Assembly (NCBI RefSeq): GCF_050624435.1 | Contig: NC_134535.1 | Location: 125,041,731 to 125,105,730, forward strand | Direction of reading: 5' to 3' | DNA from: Tenrec ecaudatus | Lineage: Eukaryota > Chordata > Mammalia > Afrosoricida > Tenrecidae | Length of the DNA: 64,000 bases | Part shown: positions 32,066 through 43,179 of the stretch, piece after piece | How the letters are laid out: each line of letters begins with the position of its first letter | Numbering within the stretch: position 1 is the stretch's first letter | Made by a program: the position numbers and the translations under genes | Notes under the pieces: generated by a model | Told to the model about the DNA's origin: nothing | What the model saw: only the letters and a program-made list of their open reading frames with translations | Database searches by the model: none

Positions 32066-33060
32066 TCAATAGTTGATATTTACTCACAAGCAAAGACAAG
32101 AAGGCAAGGATCAGGGAAACGAGATGACCGGAAACAGAGCATCCAGGATGGAAAGCACGAGAAAGCGGACATGCTGTGAAGAAGGTAACCGCTGCCACTG
32201 AACCAGCTAGGTTGAGAACCAAATTTGCTGTGGAAACTTTCACTTCAAAATTTCAATGACTGAAAAAAAAATTCTCGGATAGATCGAAATCTACTGTATC
32301 GATTTGTCTGTATCCAAGGACTAGCTCGATCTGGAAGTCGTATCAATGTAACTTTCTGCTCAGTATTGCCTTTCCTATCTTGCATTCTCCACTGGTTCCT
32401 TTCCTCAGCTAACACGAAGGTTCCCTGTGAACAAGGAACAAACACGCTAAACGAACAGGGACTTAGAGGACAAATTCCCCGCGCTAGTCCATGAGCGGGC
32501 TAGAGGAAGGGTCAGAACCATTTGAAAGGATACGTATATGTCATCTGTACATATTGTCATGGTTTGGGATGCAACAGGTCCATCCCGCACCTCACCCGAG
32601 TTTTGAAGGCACTGGCCACAGAGAAAGTGCTCAGACCACGGGGTCTCTGCAAGGACCGCCGCGATGAAGCACCCAGAGCTGGAAGGTGGGTGGGCCGAAC
32701 CCACCAGAGGCACCTTGGAAAACAGGTCTGGGGATCTGCTTCTCGAACCTCCCACGGGGCAGTTTTACTCAACGCACTGGGGCGCTCGGGAGTTGGGGTC
32801 CGCTTCACTTGAAGTTACAGCAACCCCAATATCCCTGAGAAAAAAATCTCATTTCGGTTCTGTCAAGTTTCAGAAGGGTAGTCTCCTTCACCACGTCTCT
32901 CCACCGCCTCCTTTTCTTTGCAGGGGCGGCGGTGGGGTGCTTCACTTCTGCTGTGGCAGAGCCACATTGGAAACGGATACAAACGAATACCCAGGACTAG
33001 TGGTGGTGGGGGGGTGAAGTCCGGGGAGCTCTAGGGAGCCCCAAATGGCCTTACATTTCT
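32066..33060. other. Repeat-poor interval upstream of C3AR1
   Basis: About 1 kb without recognisable transposons, flanked by repeats. It lies 2.1-3.1 kb upstream of the C3AR1 coding exon, so it may hold the C3AR1 promoter and non-coding first exon. The right part (32560-33050) is GC-richer. I see no certain donor or TATA box; this is inference from position. Confidence 0.3.
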
Positions 33061-33062
33061 TT

Positions 33063-33175
33063 TTTTATTTTTTATTTTTTTATTTTAACAATTTATTGGG
33101 GCTCATACAATTCTTTTCACAGTTCATACATATACATACATCAATTGTATAAAGCACATCTGTACAGTCTTTGCC
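33063..33175 (-). repeat. Young L1 3' end, antisense
   Basis: T-rich tail then 'aatttattggggctcataca', 'acatcaattgtataaagcac', the reversed last 90 bases of the L1 3' UTR. Sequence from 33175 to about 33345 may be its diverged continuation. Confidence 0.65.
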
Positions 33176-33739
33176 CTAAAACATTTCTAACTGCACTAGG
33201 AATCTTACTTCTAAAGCACCGCCTACTCTTCTGCAAACATATCCAACGCTAATATAATACACATCACACTGTAAACCATAAATACCCACCCTATAAATTC
33301 ATTGTGTGTTGTACTTTGATTTTTTTTCTCTTAAGAAAAGAGGCATGTCTGAACTTTACAGTCACAGTCAGATTCCTGATGACAGAAATGTATGGCATGT
33401 CAAGTTGCTTCTCAAAATGAGTTTTTAAAAAATGTATACTTTATCCTGTAAAGCGATTTTGTGCACATGGAGCCTTGTTCATTTCACAAAAGGTTTTGCC
33501 CAAATAGGATAGGAAGGAATGAAAGCATCTTCCAGACAGTAAGACGGATAACAGCATCAAACCCTCACCTCTTGCTTGTATTTTAGGAATATAACTTGTG
33601 GAGAATAATTTTATTATTATAGAAGCATTATATATGCATAAAGAAAATGGTAAAATATAGGCAAAATTAAGAAAATAAAAATATATCTACCAGTCAAGAA
33701 TTATTACTTTTAACATAATAATTTACTTGTGTATCCCTC

Positions 33740-33845
33740 AAAAGATTTTCCATATAGATAAATAGGTTGATAGATAGATAGACACACATATACACACATG
33801 CATATACAGAGAGCTATATTTATATATATAAATACATATGGATAT
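33740..33845. repeat. TAGA/CACA/TATA low-complexity tract
   Basis: Runs 'gatagatagatagacacaca' followed by 'tatttatatatataaata'. Confidence 0.7.
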
Positions 33846-33849
33846 ACAG

Positions 33850-34040
33850 GACCCCTGGTGACATACCGACTATGTGTTTGGCTACCAACCACAAGCTCAG
33901 CAGTTTAAAACCACCAGCTGTTCCACAAGAGATTTTTCTACTTCTATTAAGATTTCTAGTCTCAGAAACCTACAGGGGCAGATCTCTAGGGTTGCCATGA
34001 GTCGCTGTGAGTCAGAATTGACTACAATGAGTCTGGAGTT
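33850..34040 (+). repeat. Afrotherian tRNA SINE
   Basis: 'acccctggtgacataccgac', 'ctcagcagtttaaaaccacc', 'tctcagaaacctacaggggc' and 'gagtcagaattgactacaat'. Near full length. Confidence 0.65.
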
Positions 34041-34487
34041 CTTATGCGGATGCCCGAAGGAAAGAAAGAAAAATTATTGCTTCTAAGTTTCCAGTTCATA
34101 CATAGATTTATTCCAAAGAAAACACAGTTAACCATGTCTGTGATCAGCAGATGGCTACAGACAAGATCTCTCAGTAAGACACTTGTTTTAGTCTTGTTAT
34201 GGGACCTTCCAAAGAAGGTCCCATTGAGACCATGGCTTCTGTGGGGATCTGCTGGGCCAGTTAAGTTCAAGGCAGAGAGGCCAGCTCAGAAGGTTATGGC
34301 AAGAGTTTTGGGGGGCAGCAAAGGGGTCATCTTGATAGAATTTTTGAAGGGCACAGAACAATCAAAGGGACTTACTCTGAAGAAGTTTTAGGAAAATGGA
34401 AAACCATATTGGTGAACAAAAGGTTAGGAAAATTGCACTGAGACATTTTTTTAATTAAAAAAATTTTTTTTGAGATTTCTCTAGAGG
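34041..34487. other. Intergenic, no gene recognised
   Basis: Contains overlapping open frames of 82 and 115 codons on opposite strands with no recognisable product. A and T runs at 34450-34472 precede the U2 copy. Confidence 0.4.
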
Positions 34488-34677
34488 AGGTGCACCCCAT
34501 TCCTGGAGGTACCACAATACCAGATCAATATGTGGAGTGGATGGAGCAAGCTCTGATTCCCTCTCATTGCTCCCCCAAATCCATTTGATACATTGTCCTC
34601 AGATAGGGGACGTATCAGATATAAACTGATCAGAACAGATACTACACTTGATCTTAGCCAAAAGGCTGAGAAGCGAT
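34488..34677 (-). pseudogene. RNU2: U2 snRNA pseudogene, full length
   Basis: Read on the - strand it starts 'atcgcttctcagccttttgg', then 'ctaagatcaagtgtagtatc', the branch-point recognition region, and continues to 'ttgtggtacctccaggaatg'. This matches human U2 snRNA along its whole length of about 190 bases. Scattered differences occur, including cagttta.tatctg where one T of the Sm-adjacent region is lost and several in the 3' stem-loops. No U2-type promoter elements are evident upstream. A dispersed snRNA copy rather than an active gene. Confidence 0.85.
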
Positions 34678-34679
34678 AG

Positions 34680-35245
34680 CATTGTTTTCCCCCCATCATG
34701 ACAGCCCACCTACCCAATCTTTGAAGACAGTAAGGGTTGTCCTATGGGAATTTTGTTGAGAAACCTTTCTACAACCTTAACCTTTCCCCTTCCTACCCTT
34801 TTTTGTTCCCTAAACTCAAAGTACATTTGAAAGGAACAAAATGTATGTCCCTCAAGCAAGCAGAACTGGCTCTCTCCATTGTGGTTTACGTGCAGAGCAC
34901 ATAGTTCCCTGAGGATAGGTAGGGAGCTGGAAATACCATTTTCAGAAGTGCACAGACCTAGGTAGAGGATACACTGAGACACAAGAGCTTCACATTTTGA
35001 TATTTTTTGTGTAAAAAAGTTTTAAATGATTTTGTAGCACTGCTTTTGCACTTGCAAGGGTAAGTAATGAATATACAGATTTTCTTTCTTGTTAGGCAAA
35101 ATTAGATCGCCACGCACATCTTGCTTTATAAAATCTTCTCTATTTTTCTGCTAGCAGTTTCCCCATTACACACTAAGACAGCACCTCAACAAATACCCGG
35201 TCTTTACCCCATTTATCCCCCACTGTCCAAAACAACCCTGACAAC
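34680..35245. other. Intergenic, no gene recognised
   Basis: Unique AT-rich sequence. The 90-codon frame on the - strand at 34710-34982 has no recognisable product. Confidence 0.4.
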
Positions 35246-35248
35246 GCC

Positions 35249-35356
35249 TTCATCCACAGCAATAACCAATCTAGGTTCATCCACAGCAATAACCAATCTA
35301 GGTTCATCCACAGCAATAACCAATCTAGGTTCATCCACAGCAATAACCAATCTAGG
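35249..35356 (+). repeat. 27-base minisatellite, four identical copies
   Basis: Unit starts ttcatccacagcaataacca and ends atctagg. Copies lie at 35249-35275, 35276-35302, 35303-35329 and 35330-35356 with no differences among them. Confidence 0.95.
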
Positions 35357-35387
35357 ACTGCACTTGCATTATCATGTTATGCCCCCT

Positions 35388-35650
35388 TTTTAAAGCTCAT
35401 TTTATTGGGGCTCTTCCAGGTCTTATAACAATCCATACATCAATTGTATCAAGCATATTTGTACACAGGTTGCCATCATCATTTTGTAAGCATTTACTTT
35501 CTATTTGAGTCTTTGGTCTCAGCTCCTGTTTTCCCCCTTCTTTCTCTGTCTTCTACCCTCGTGAACTCTTGATAAATTAGAAATTATTATTATTTTTATA
35601 TCTTACACTGACCACCGTCTTCCTTTACTCACGTTTCGATGTCCGTGCCC
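35388..35650 (-). repeat. Young L1 3' end, antisense
   Basis: 'agctcattttattggggctc', 'tacatcaattgtatcaagca', 'ttggtctcagctcctgtttt' and 'ttctaccctcgtgaactctt', the reversed L1 3' terminus. An A-tail remnant is expected at 35385. Confidence 0.7.
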
Positions 35651-35894
35651 CTCGGGGCACGTGGGGTTAAGCCTCTTTCAAGGTTAGCCTAGTTCTTCTG
35701 TTTCAAGGACATTGGCTGGCTTATCACCATCACTCACTTTGTAACTTTGTGTAATTTCTTATGTCTTCTGTTCTTATGCTTCTGCCAAAATGATTTCTAA
35801 TGAGCAAACCCAACCATCTTTTCCCTGGCCTCATCTTCCTCAATAGTCATTGTTTAATACATTGACTCATTAACACTCTTCTTTTGGTTTCTGT

Positions 35895-35898
35895 GACA

Positions 35899-35927
<29 letters not shown>
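35895..35927. repeat. (AC)n microsatellite
   Basis: About 15 uninterrupted AC units. Confidence 0.95.
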
Positions 35928-35929
<2 letters not shown>

Positions 35930-35944
35930 TTATTTCCCATGTGT

Positions 35945-36066
35945 GACAGAGTAGAACTGCTTCATAGGGTGTTGTTGACTAGAATCTTTACAGAAGTAGA
36001 TGACTAGAGACATCTTTCCAGGCATTGCTGGATGGATTTGAACCACTCACCTTTAGATTAGTAGTC
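35945..36066 (-). repeat. Afrotherian tRNA SINE, antisense fragment
   Basis: 'gacagagtagaactgcttca' to 'ggatttgaaccactcacctt'. Forms a loose inverted pair with the + strand SINE at 36108. Confidence 0.55.
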
Positions 36067-36107
36067 ATTTCCTGCTGCTGGTCTGCAAGAGAAAGATGTT
36101 GCAGTCT

Positions 36108-36210
36108 GCTTCTGTAAAGATTTATGGCCTTGGAAAGCCTGTGGGGCAGTTCTACTCTGTCGTACAGGGTTGCTATGAGTTGAAACAGACCTAATGGCAA
36201 TGACTTTTGT
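36108..36210 (+). repeat. Afrotherian tRNA SINE, 3' half
   Basis: 'cttggaaagcctgtggggca', 'gttctactctgtcgtacagg' and 'gagttgaaacagacctaatg'. Confidence 0.65.
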
Positions 36211-36475
36211 TTTTTGAGTTTTATAGCTATCCTGAATAACTTAATATTCCAAATAATGCTATGCATTACTCATGCCTTGTTTATTTTTATCCAGAATATG
36301 TCCTTCATGTGAACCTCTTCTTCACTCTATCCATAATTCCCACCTGTTGAAATCATACCCACTCTTAAGATTATGTCTTCCTTGAAATCTGTCCAATAAC
36401 TCCAATCAGAAATGACCTCTTCGGCTTCTTAATTGTGTGTGCGGTCGAACCTCGATTTATATTCTCATACTCAAG

Positions 36476-36822
36476 GAGTCCTGGCAGCTTTTATGTTACA
36501 TGTTGGACTGCGAATCGCAAGGTCAGCAGTTGGAAACCACTAGCTGCTCTGAGGGAGAAACACAGAGCTTATTAATCCCTTAAAAAAAAAGTTAGTTTCA
36601 CCAAGAGCACAAGTAGAAATGCTTTGGAAATGATGATGGCAACATAAATACAAATATGCTTGATACAATTGATGTATGGAATGTTATAAGAGCTATAGGA
36701 TTCCCCAATAAAATGATCCAAGAAATAAATAAAGAAGTTAGTCTCAGAAGCTCACAGGGGCATTATTACCCTGTCAAATAGGGTTGCTACGAGTCACATC
36801 AGTTTGATGGCAGTGAGCTTTG
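36476..36822 (+). repeat. Afrotherian SINE split by L1 3' end
   Basis: SINE head 36476-36596 ('gagtcctggcagcttttatg', 'gcaaggtcagcagttggaaa') and 3' part 36733-36822 ('gtctcagaagctcacagggg'). Between them an L1 3' end (about 36600-36730) reads 'gaaatgatgatggcaacata' to 'cccaataaaatgatcc'. The word aagttagt at both junctions is the target duplication. Confidence 0.75.
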
Positions 36823-36829
36823 TTTTCAT

Positions 36830-37184
36830 ACAATACCATGTTATATTATTATTATATGTTATATTATTATTATAGCAATTTTCTTTACCATTCTAGCTTT
36901 AATTTCAGGATAGTTTTTTAAGAGTCGTATTCATAAATACTTGCTCAGCAGGGTTTAACACAGCACCTTATATGACATAAGGTTAAAAATTGCTTGCACG
37001 GGATTTAGGATCGTATTTAGAGTTGGTTTTTTTCTTTTCCCAGTAAATTAAAAATCCTTATTAATTTAATTCTTGTTTATGTAGCTTCATCAAGCTCTAT
37101 GCTGACCTTTATAAATGGTTTTTTCCTTTTCAGTTTTTAGTTTTTATCAGGCATCACCCCACTTACACATTTGTTTTTGTTTTT
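36830..37184. other. AT-rich intergenic, no gene recognised
   Basis: ATT repeats at 36843-36875, otherwise unique. Confidence 0.4.
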
Positions 37185-37485
37185 ATTATATCATGTTGTC
37201 TAACTCACAGCAATCTGACACACACAACCTAACGAAACAGTGCCCGAGCCTAGCATCCTTCCACTGCTGCTGTTTGCGTCCATTGTTGCAGCCACTGTGT
37301 CAGTCTATCTCTCGAAGGCCTTCCTCATTTTCTCTGACCCTCTGCTTTACCAAGCCTGATGCCCTTTCCCAGGGGCCCATCTCTCCCGATACCATGTCCA
37401 AGGTACATGAGAGAAAGTCTAGCCATCCTCACTTTTAAGGAGTATTTTGGGTGTGCTTCTTGTTTTTATAGAGGCACCCAATATT
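37185..37485 (-). repeat. RTE LINE 3' end, antisense
   Basis: On the - strand it carries the end of an RTE open frame and 3' UTR: 'gaagcacacccaaaatactc' then a segment whose translation resembles KVEG..QRKRGRPST.WID. The same block at 42900 reads KVEGPQKTGRPWTKWIDTVL. It begins near the shared RTE/SINE terminus ('gttgtctaactcacagcaat'). Confidence 0.65.
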
Positions 37486-37919
37486 TATTTATGGAGGCCT
37501 CAGATATTTGTGTGACTCAAAAATAGTTCTGCTTAGTTGACCAAATATTGCCACAGGGCTATTAGTGGAAGTTAAATAAATGAATCATCAAAGTACTAAG
37601 AAAAAAAAAGAAGAACAGATGATTTATTTCTATTTCCTTTCAGTGAATTTAGCTAACAGCATCTAAATCTTTCTTTCCCTGCTGCACTCGGCAGCTACCT
37701 GATGAATCGTCCCACCCCAACACATATCCGACAGGTCCATAAAGCCCTAAAGAGTCGAAAGACAGTCAGACAATGTCAGGACTGCATCTGCCTGTCATTG
37801 TTTTGACATAGGAACTCAGTAAATTAATTTTCACAAAACTCAAACCGAGTGAATTATTTTCATTATAAAGAATCACATACTTTTACCAAAAAACCCATGG
37901 TATAGATAATCAAAGGGCA

Positions 37920-38115
37920 TCTGTGGGACACTAAGACTTAAACACTGGACTACTAGCTGCATGGCTGGTGCTTCAAAGCCCCCAGAGATGTCTGGGAAGA
38001 TAAGCCTGATCTGCTTCCGGAAGCTCACAGCCTCAAGATGACTTAGAGCGGTATACTCTGTACACAGGGATCAGTCTCCTGTGGTCCGAACCGACTCCAC
38101 GACAACTCGCAACAT
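37920..38115 (+). repeat. Afrotherian tRNA SINE, diverged
   Basis: 'taaacactggactactagct', 'ggaagctcacagcctcaaga' and 'ccgaaccgactccacgacaa'. Confidence 0.55.
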
Positions 38116-38533
38116 CAGCATTGCTAAGAAAGGGGAAGACACGGAAGAATTCACAGATTTAAGTAAGTATTCTAAAAAAACAGCAGAATATCCATGTGAA
38201 AAAAATGGGAACATTTGAAAACGAGCTGTATTTGAAATACTACATGTTATCTGTATTAAGCCAGTGCCTCCCGTTGAAAAAAATATCTCTGTGTTTCAGA
38301 TTATGAAGGATTTTTATTTTCAATACTGAGTTGACCTACAGTAATTAAAAAGGTAGGTAAAATCTGGAAGCTAAAATTCAACTATAAGAGGGAAGGAAAA
38401 GAAAATCCCAGGTTCAAATGCTAACTGGAGAACGCTGGAATGAGTAACAATGTGAACTGTGCAAAAGAATGGACGAGCAATGAGGAATGAGCAGGAGAGC
38501 TATGTATTGAAAAAACAGGCGGGGGTCTGCAAA

Positions 38534-38742
38534 ACCAAACAAATCACACTCACTGCCTTGCGTCAATTCTAACGCATAGTGACCCTCCCGGGTAGATCTG
38601 CCCCGTTGCCTTTCCAATTCAGCAAAGCTTTATGGAAACAGCGAGCCTCACCGTTTCCCCCTGGAGGTGGCTGATGGGTATGAAATGCTGACTCTCCGGT
38701 TACCAGTCCAGTGTGTAATCCAGAACACCACCAGAACTCCTA
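38534..38742 (-). repeat. Afrotherian tRNA SINE, antisense
   Basis: 'cactcactgccttgcgtcaa', 'gtagatctgccccgttgcct' and 'aatccagaacaccaccagaa'. Confidence 0.6.
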
Positions 38743-38744
38743 CA

Positions 38745-39490
38745 AAATAAAAGTAATGGGGAAAGTTGGAATCAAAACCAGTCTGAGAAGGAGAAATGAC
38801 ACGAAGAATTCATTATTAGTTCCAGAATGAAAAATTCAAACATACAGATAAGTAGATGGTGGGAGATTTTGAAAAAATATACAAGGATATGGTGATGAAA
38901 TGAAAATAAATAAACATTGGAGGAATATTAGGAGTAAGTTGAAGAGAATCACTTCCAAGCCATTGTCTGTAGTTAATGAACAAAACAGGCTAGTCAATAT
39001 CGACTTTCTTACCCCAAACAGGCCGTAGTTCAAGGCTGCAGCACCAACCTGGATGTCCTCAGCAGAGTCCTGGCTAGCCCTCACTGCACTACAAGCCAAG
39101 TCCTGAGGTGTACTTAGGAAATCTGCTAAGCTATCCCTCTTTTTCCTCTCTCTCTCTTAGTTTTGGTGGCTTAACTAAGTCTATGCTACTGACCGCTGTC
39201 TGATTTGACCGGAAGAATTTGGAAATGAGTCATTGTAAGCTTCCAGATAATGCTTAGATAAGGAAAGTAAGAAAGCAGAAGTTGGGAGGTTTTCTGTGAG
39301 ACACAGAGTATGGCAATAGAGAGACTGGTACTGTACAAAGACTCTCACTTCTCAGAGTCTTGTTTTGCTTTTAAAAATGCCAAACAACAGCTCTATGGGA
39401 TAAGAGGATGGCAGTAGTGAGTAGCTCAGGGGAGGAATTGACCTGCACACAATTCACTGAATTAATCTTAAACAGTAGCTCTGAAATTTT
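38745..39490. other. Intergenic, no gene recognised
   Basis: Unique sequence; the 87-codon - strand frame at 38836-39099 has no recognisable product. Confidence 0.4.
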
Positions 39491-39617
39491 TTATAGGAGC
39501 CCTCGTGATGTAGTGGTTACGCTTCGGGCTGCTAACTGCGAGGTCAGCAGTTCATAAACACCATCAGTGGGGGAAAGACAGGAGTTTCTATTTCTCTAAA
39601 GAGTTACAGTCTTAGAA

Positions 39618-39772
39618 CCAAGGGCTGAAGTAGAAAGCAAATGCTTTGAGAATGATCATGGCAACAAATGTGCAAATGTGCTGGACACAATGGATGAATG
39701 GCTGGATTGTGAGAAGTGTAGTATGAGTGCCCAATAAAATGATTAAAAATAAATTAAATAATATTTTAAAAA
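39618..39772 (+). repeat. L1 3' end, copy A of the stack
   Basis: 'gcaaatgctttgagaatgat' to 'gagtgcccaataaaatgatt' and an A-rich tail of about 35 bases. Confidence 0.8.
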
Positions 39773-41832
39773 GTTCAGAGAGGACCACATGGCCGGCCCA
39801 ACTATGAGACATGACGCTCCTCACTGACCCATAGCCCTACAGGGGACAACACCGGAGACACAGTGTGGGAATTGCACCCGATCTGATCCTGCCACACCAA
39901 GGCAAACCACTAAGGGGGTGCAACAGAACAGCAAGGGAATGGAGCAGTGAGGTTCCCCAGGGAATGCTGAAGGTGGACATGGGGCCAAGGCATGGTGCCT
40001 GAACAGACCAGACTGGAAAACATTCCTAAAGGCCAACAAACAATCCTTGAACTAACTACATGCTTTTCTTTCTTGTTGGTTTTTTTTGTCATTGGTTTGT
40101 TTTTTTGTTGTATATTGTTGCTTGGTTTTGCTCTGTCTTGTTTTTGTGCATGGTATTATCTCCGCAGGTCTGTCTAAATAAGATAGGCTGGATGAACAAT
40201 CTGGAGGAGAAAACAACGGGACTGACAGTTCCAGGGGACATGGGAGAGGAGGTGGTGGGGGAAAAGGTAGTAGTGTTAACAAACCCAGGGACAAGGGAAC
40301 AACAAGTGATCCAAATCGGTGGTGAGGAGGGTGTGGGAGGCCTGGTAGGGCAGATCAAGAGTAATGGAACCAAGAGGAATTGCTGAAACCCTGGTGGAGA
40401 CTGAGCATGATAGTAGGACAGGAGGAAAGTCAAGGGAAATAGAGGAAAGAGCTGGGAGGCAAAGGGCATTTATAGAGGTCTAGATAAAAACATGTACATA
40501 TGCAAACGTATTTCTATATGAGGATGGGGAAATAGATCTATGTGCGCATATTTATAGGTTTAGTATTAAAGTAGCAGAAGGACATTGGGCCTCCATTCAA
40601 GTACTCCCTCAATGCATGAATACTTTCTTCTATTAAATTGACATTCTATGATACTCACTTTTCCAACACAACCACTGAAGACAAAGCGGGTGAATAAGCA
40701 AATGTGGTGAAGAAAGCTGATGGTGCCCGGCTATCAAAAGATATAGTGTCTGGGGTCTTAAAGGCTTGAAGGTAAACAAGCAGCCATCTAGCTCAGAAGC
40801 GGCCATCTAGCTCAGAAGATGGAAGAACACACCAGCCTGTGTGATCACATGGATCCGAAGGGATCAGTTATCAGGCATTAAAGAACAAAAAAATCATATC
40901 ATTGTGTGCTCACTTCCAGGACACGCTCGTTGAAGACAAATGGGTGCATAAGTAAATGTGGCGAAAAGCGGGTGAACAAGCAAATGTGGTGAAGAAAGCT
41001 GATGGTGCCCGGCTATCAAAAGAGATAGTGTCTGGGGTCTTAAAGGCTTGAAGGTGAACAAGCGGCCATCTAGCTCAGAAGCAATAAAGCCCACATGGAA
41101 GAAGCTCACCAGCCTGTGTGATCACGAGGTGTCAAAGGGATCAGGTATAAGGCATCATCAGAAAAAAAAATCTTACCATAGTCAATGAAGGGGGAAGTGC
41201 AGAGTGGAGACCCAAAGCCCATTTATCGGCCACTGGAGATCCCCTTGTAGAGAGGTCTAGGGGAGGAGATGAGTCAGTCAGGGTGCAATGCAGCACCGCT
41301 GAAGAATACAGCTTTCCTCCAGTTCCTAAATGCTTCTTCCCCCCCAACTATCATGATCTGAATTCTACCTTGCAAGTCTGGATAGAGCAGAAGTTGTACA
41401 CTGGTGCAGATAGGAGCTGGAGGCACAGGGAATCCAGGGCGGATGATACCTTCAGGACCAGGGTTGTGAGGGGCAATACTGGGAGGGTAAAAGGTGAGTG
41501 GGTTGGAAAAAGGGAACCGATTACAAGAATCTACATGTGACCTCCTCCCTGGGGGACTGACAACAGAAAAGGGGGTGAAGGGAGATGTCGTACAGGGCAA
41601 GATATTACAAAATAATAATTTATAAATTATCAAGGTATCATGAGGGAGGGGAGAGAGGGGAGGGAGGGGAAAAAAAGAGGACCTGATGCAAAGGGCTTAA
41701 GTGGAGAGCAAATGCTTTGAAAATGATTAGGGCAAAGAATGTACTGATGTGCTTTACACAATTGATGTATGTATGAATTGTGATAAGAGTTGTATGAGTC
41801 CCTAATAAAATGTTTTGTTTGTTTTTTTAAAG
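39773..41832 (+). repeat. L1 3' UTR, copy B of the stack (about 2 kb)
   Basis: Begins 'agttcagagaggaccacatg', parallel to 63540, and ends 'gagtccctaataaaatgttt'. It contains an internal duplication: the block 'gaagaaagctgatggtgccc' to 'ctcagaag' appears near 40711 and again near 40992. Confidence 0.8.
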
Positions 41833-41833
41833 A

Positions 41834-42661
41834 AAATGTGGTGAAGAAAACTGATGGTGCCTGGCTATCAAAAGATATATCGTCTGGGGTCTTAAAGGCT
41901 TGAAGGTAAACAAGTGGCCATCTAGCTGAGAAGTAACAAAGCCCACATGGGAGAAGCACAACAGCCTGTGTGATCATGAAGTGTCGATGGGATCAGGTAT
42001 CAAGCATCATCAGAACAAAAAATCTTACCATAGTGAATGAGGTGGGGAGTGCGGAGCTGAGACCCAAAGTCCATTTGTATGCTACTGGACATCCCCTTAC
42101 AGAAGAGTTTCGGGGAGGAGATGAGCAAGTCAGGGTTCGATGTAGCAATGATGAAAAATACAACTTCTAGTTCCTAAATGCTTCTTCCACCCCCCACTAT
42201 CATGATCCCAATTCCACCTTGCAAGTCTGGCTAGACCAGAGGATGTACACTGGTACAGATAGAAACTGGAAACATAGGGAAGCCAGGGCAGATGAGCTCT
42301 TCAGGACCAGTGGTGTGAGTGGTGATACTGGGAGGGTAGAAGGAGGGTGGGTTGGAAAGGGGGAACCGAGTATACATGTGAACTTCTCCCTGGGGGATGG
42401 ACAACAGAAAAGTGGGTTAAGGGAGACGTCGGACAGGGCAAGATAAGACAAAATAATAAATTATAAATTTTCATGGGCTCATGAGGAATGGGGGGGGCGG
42501 GGAGCGAGGGGAAAATGAGGAGCTGATGCCCGGGGCTTAAGTGGAGAGCAAATATTTTGAGAATCATGAGGGCAATGAATGTACAAATGTGCTTTACACA
42601 TTGATGTATGTCTGAATTGTCATCAGAGTTGTATGAGCCCCTAATAAAACAATAAAAAAAT
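41834..42661 (+). repeat. L1 3' UTR, copy C of the stack
   Basis: Begins 'aaatgtggtgaagaaaactg' and ends 'gcccctaataaaacaataaa'. It starts directly in the A-rich tail of copy B. Confidence 0.8.
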
Positions 42662-42899
42662 GAGTTACAGTCTTGGAAACTCACAGAGGCAGTCCCATCC
42701 TATGGGGGTCGCTATGAGTCAACATCGCCTCAATGGCGTTGAGTGGGTTTAAATGTTCAATGTGTATAAAGAACTATGCCATGCCTAAATCAAATGACTT
42801 GCACTATGTTCTCATCTCTAAAGATACACATCTGCTGGAAAGATGCACTCACACACAAAAACTTGAAATACAGGCCAGACTCTAATACTAGAAATGAAC

Positions 42900-43178
42900 T
42901 TGTCCTCAGGTACTGTCCAGTCGGTTCTGACCCATAGTGGTTGAAAGAAAAACCCGGCTCTGCATTTTCCTCACAATTGTTCTTCTGTTTGTTTCATTGT
43001 TGAAAGCACAGTGTCGATCCATTTTGTCCAGGGTCGTCCTGTTTTTTGAGGCCCCTCTACTTTTCTAAGCATAACATCCTTTATCAGGAAATGATCTCTC
43101 CTGAGATTATCTCCGAAGCAAGGGAGATGAAGTCCTCTCATCCTTGCTTCTAACAAATTTTCTGGCTGTGCTTCTTCT
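42900..43178 (-). repeat. RTE LINE 3' end, antisense
   Basis: The - strand frame reads LRRDHFLIKDVMLRKVEGPQ and KTGRPWTKWIDTVLSTMK, the conserved C-terminal tail of RTE/BovB-type reverse transcriptase proteins, followed by the RTE 3' UTR ('cggttctgacccatagtggt' on the + strand). Confidence 0.75.
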
Positions 43179-43179
43179 A

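Larger units (their letters stand above)
39496..42762 (+). repeat. SINE split by a 3-kb stack of L1 3' ends
   Basis: The SINE head is 39496-39617 ('gagccctcgtgatgtagtgg') and its 3' half 42662-42762 ('actcacagaggcagtcccat'). The 17-base word gagttacagtctt[a/g]gaa is found at 39601-39617 and at 42662-42678, a target duplication. The inserted 3044 bases hold only L1 3'-UTR sequence. Confidence 0.85.

Noticed and set aside
35249-35356. Possible CRISPR-like array
   Set aside because: Identical 27-base units with no spacers, in a mammalian intergenic region: a minisatellite.
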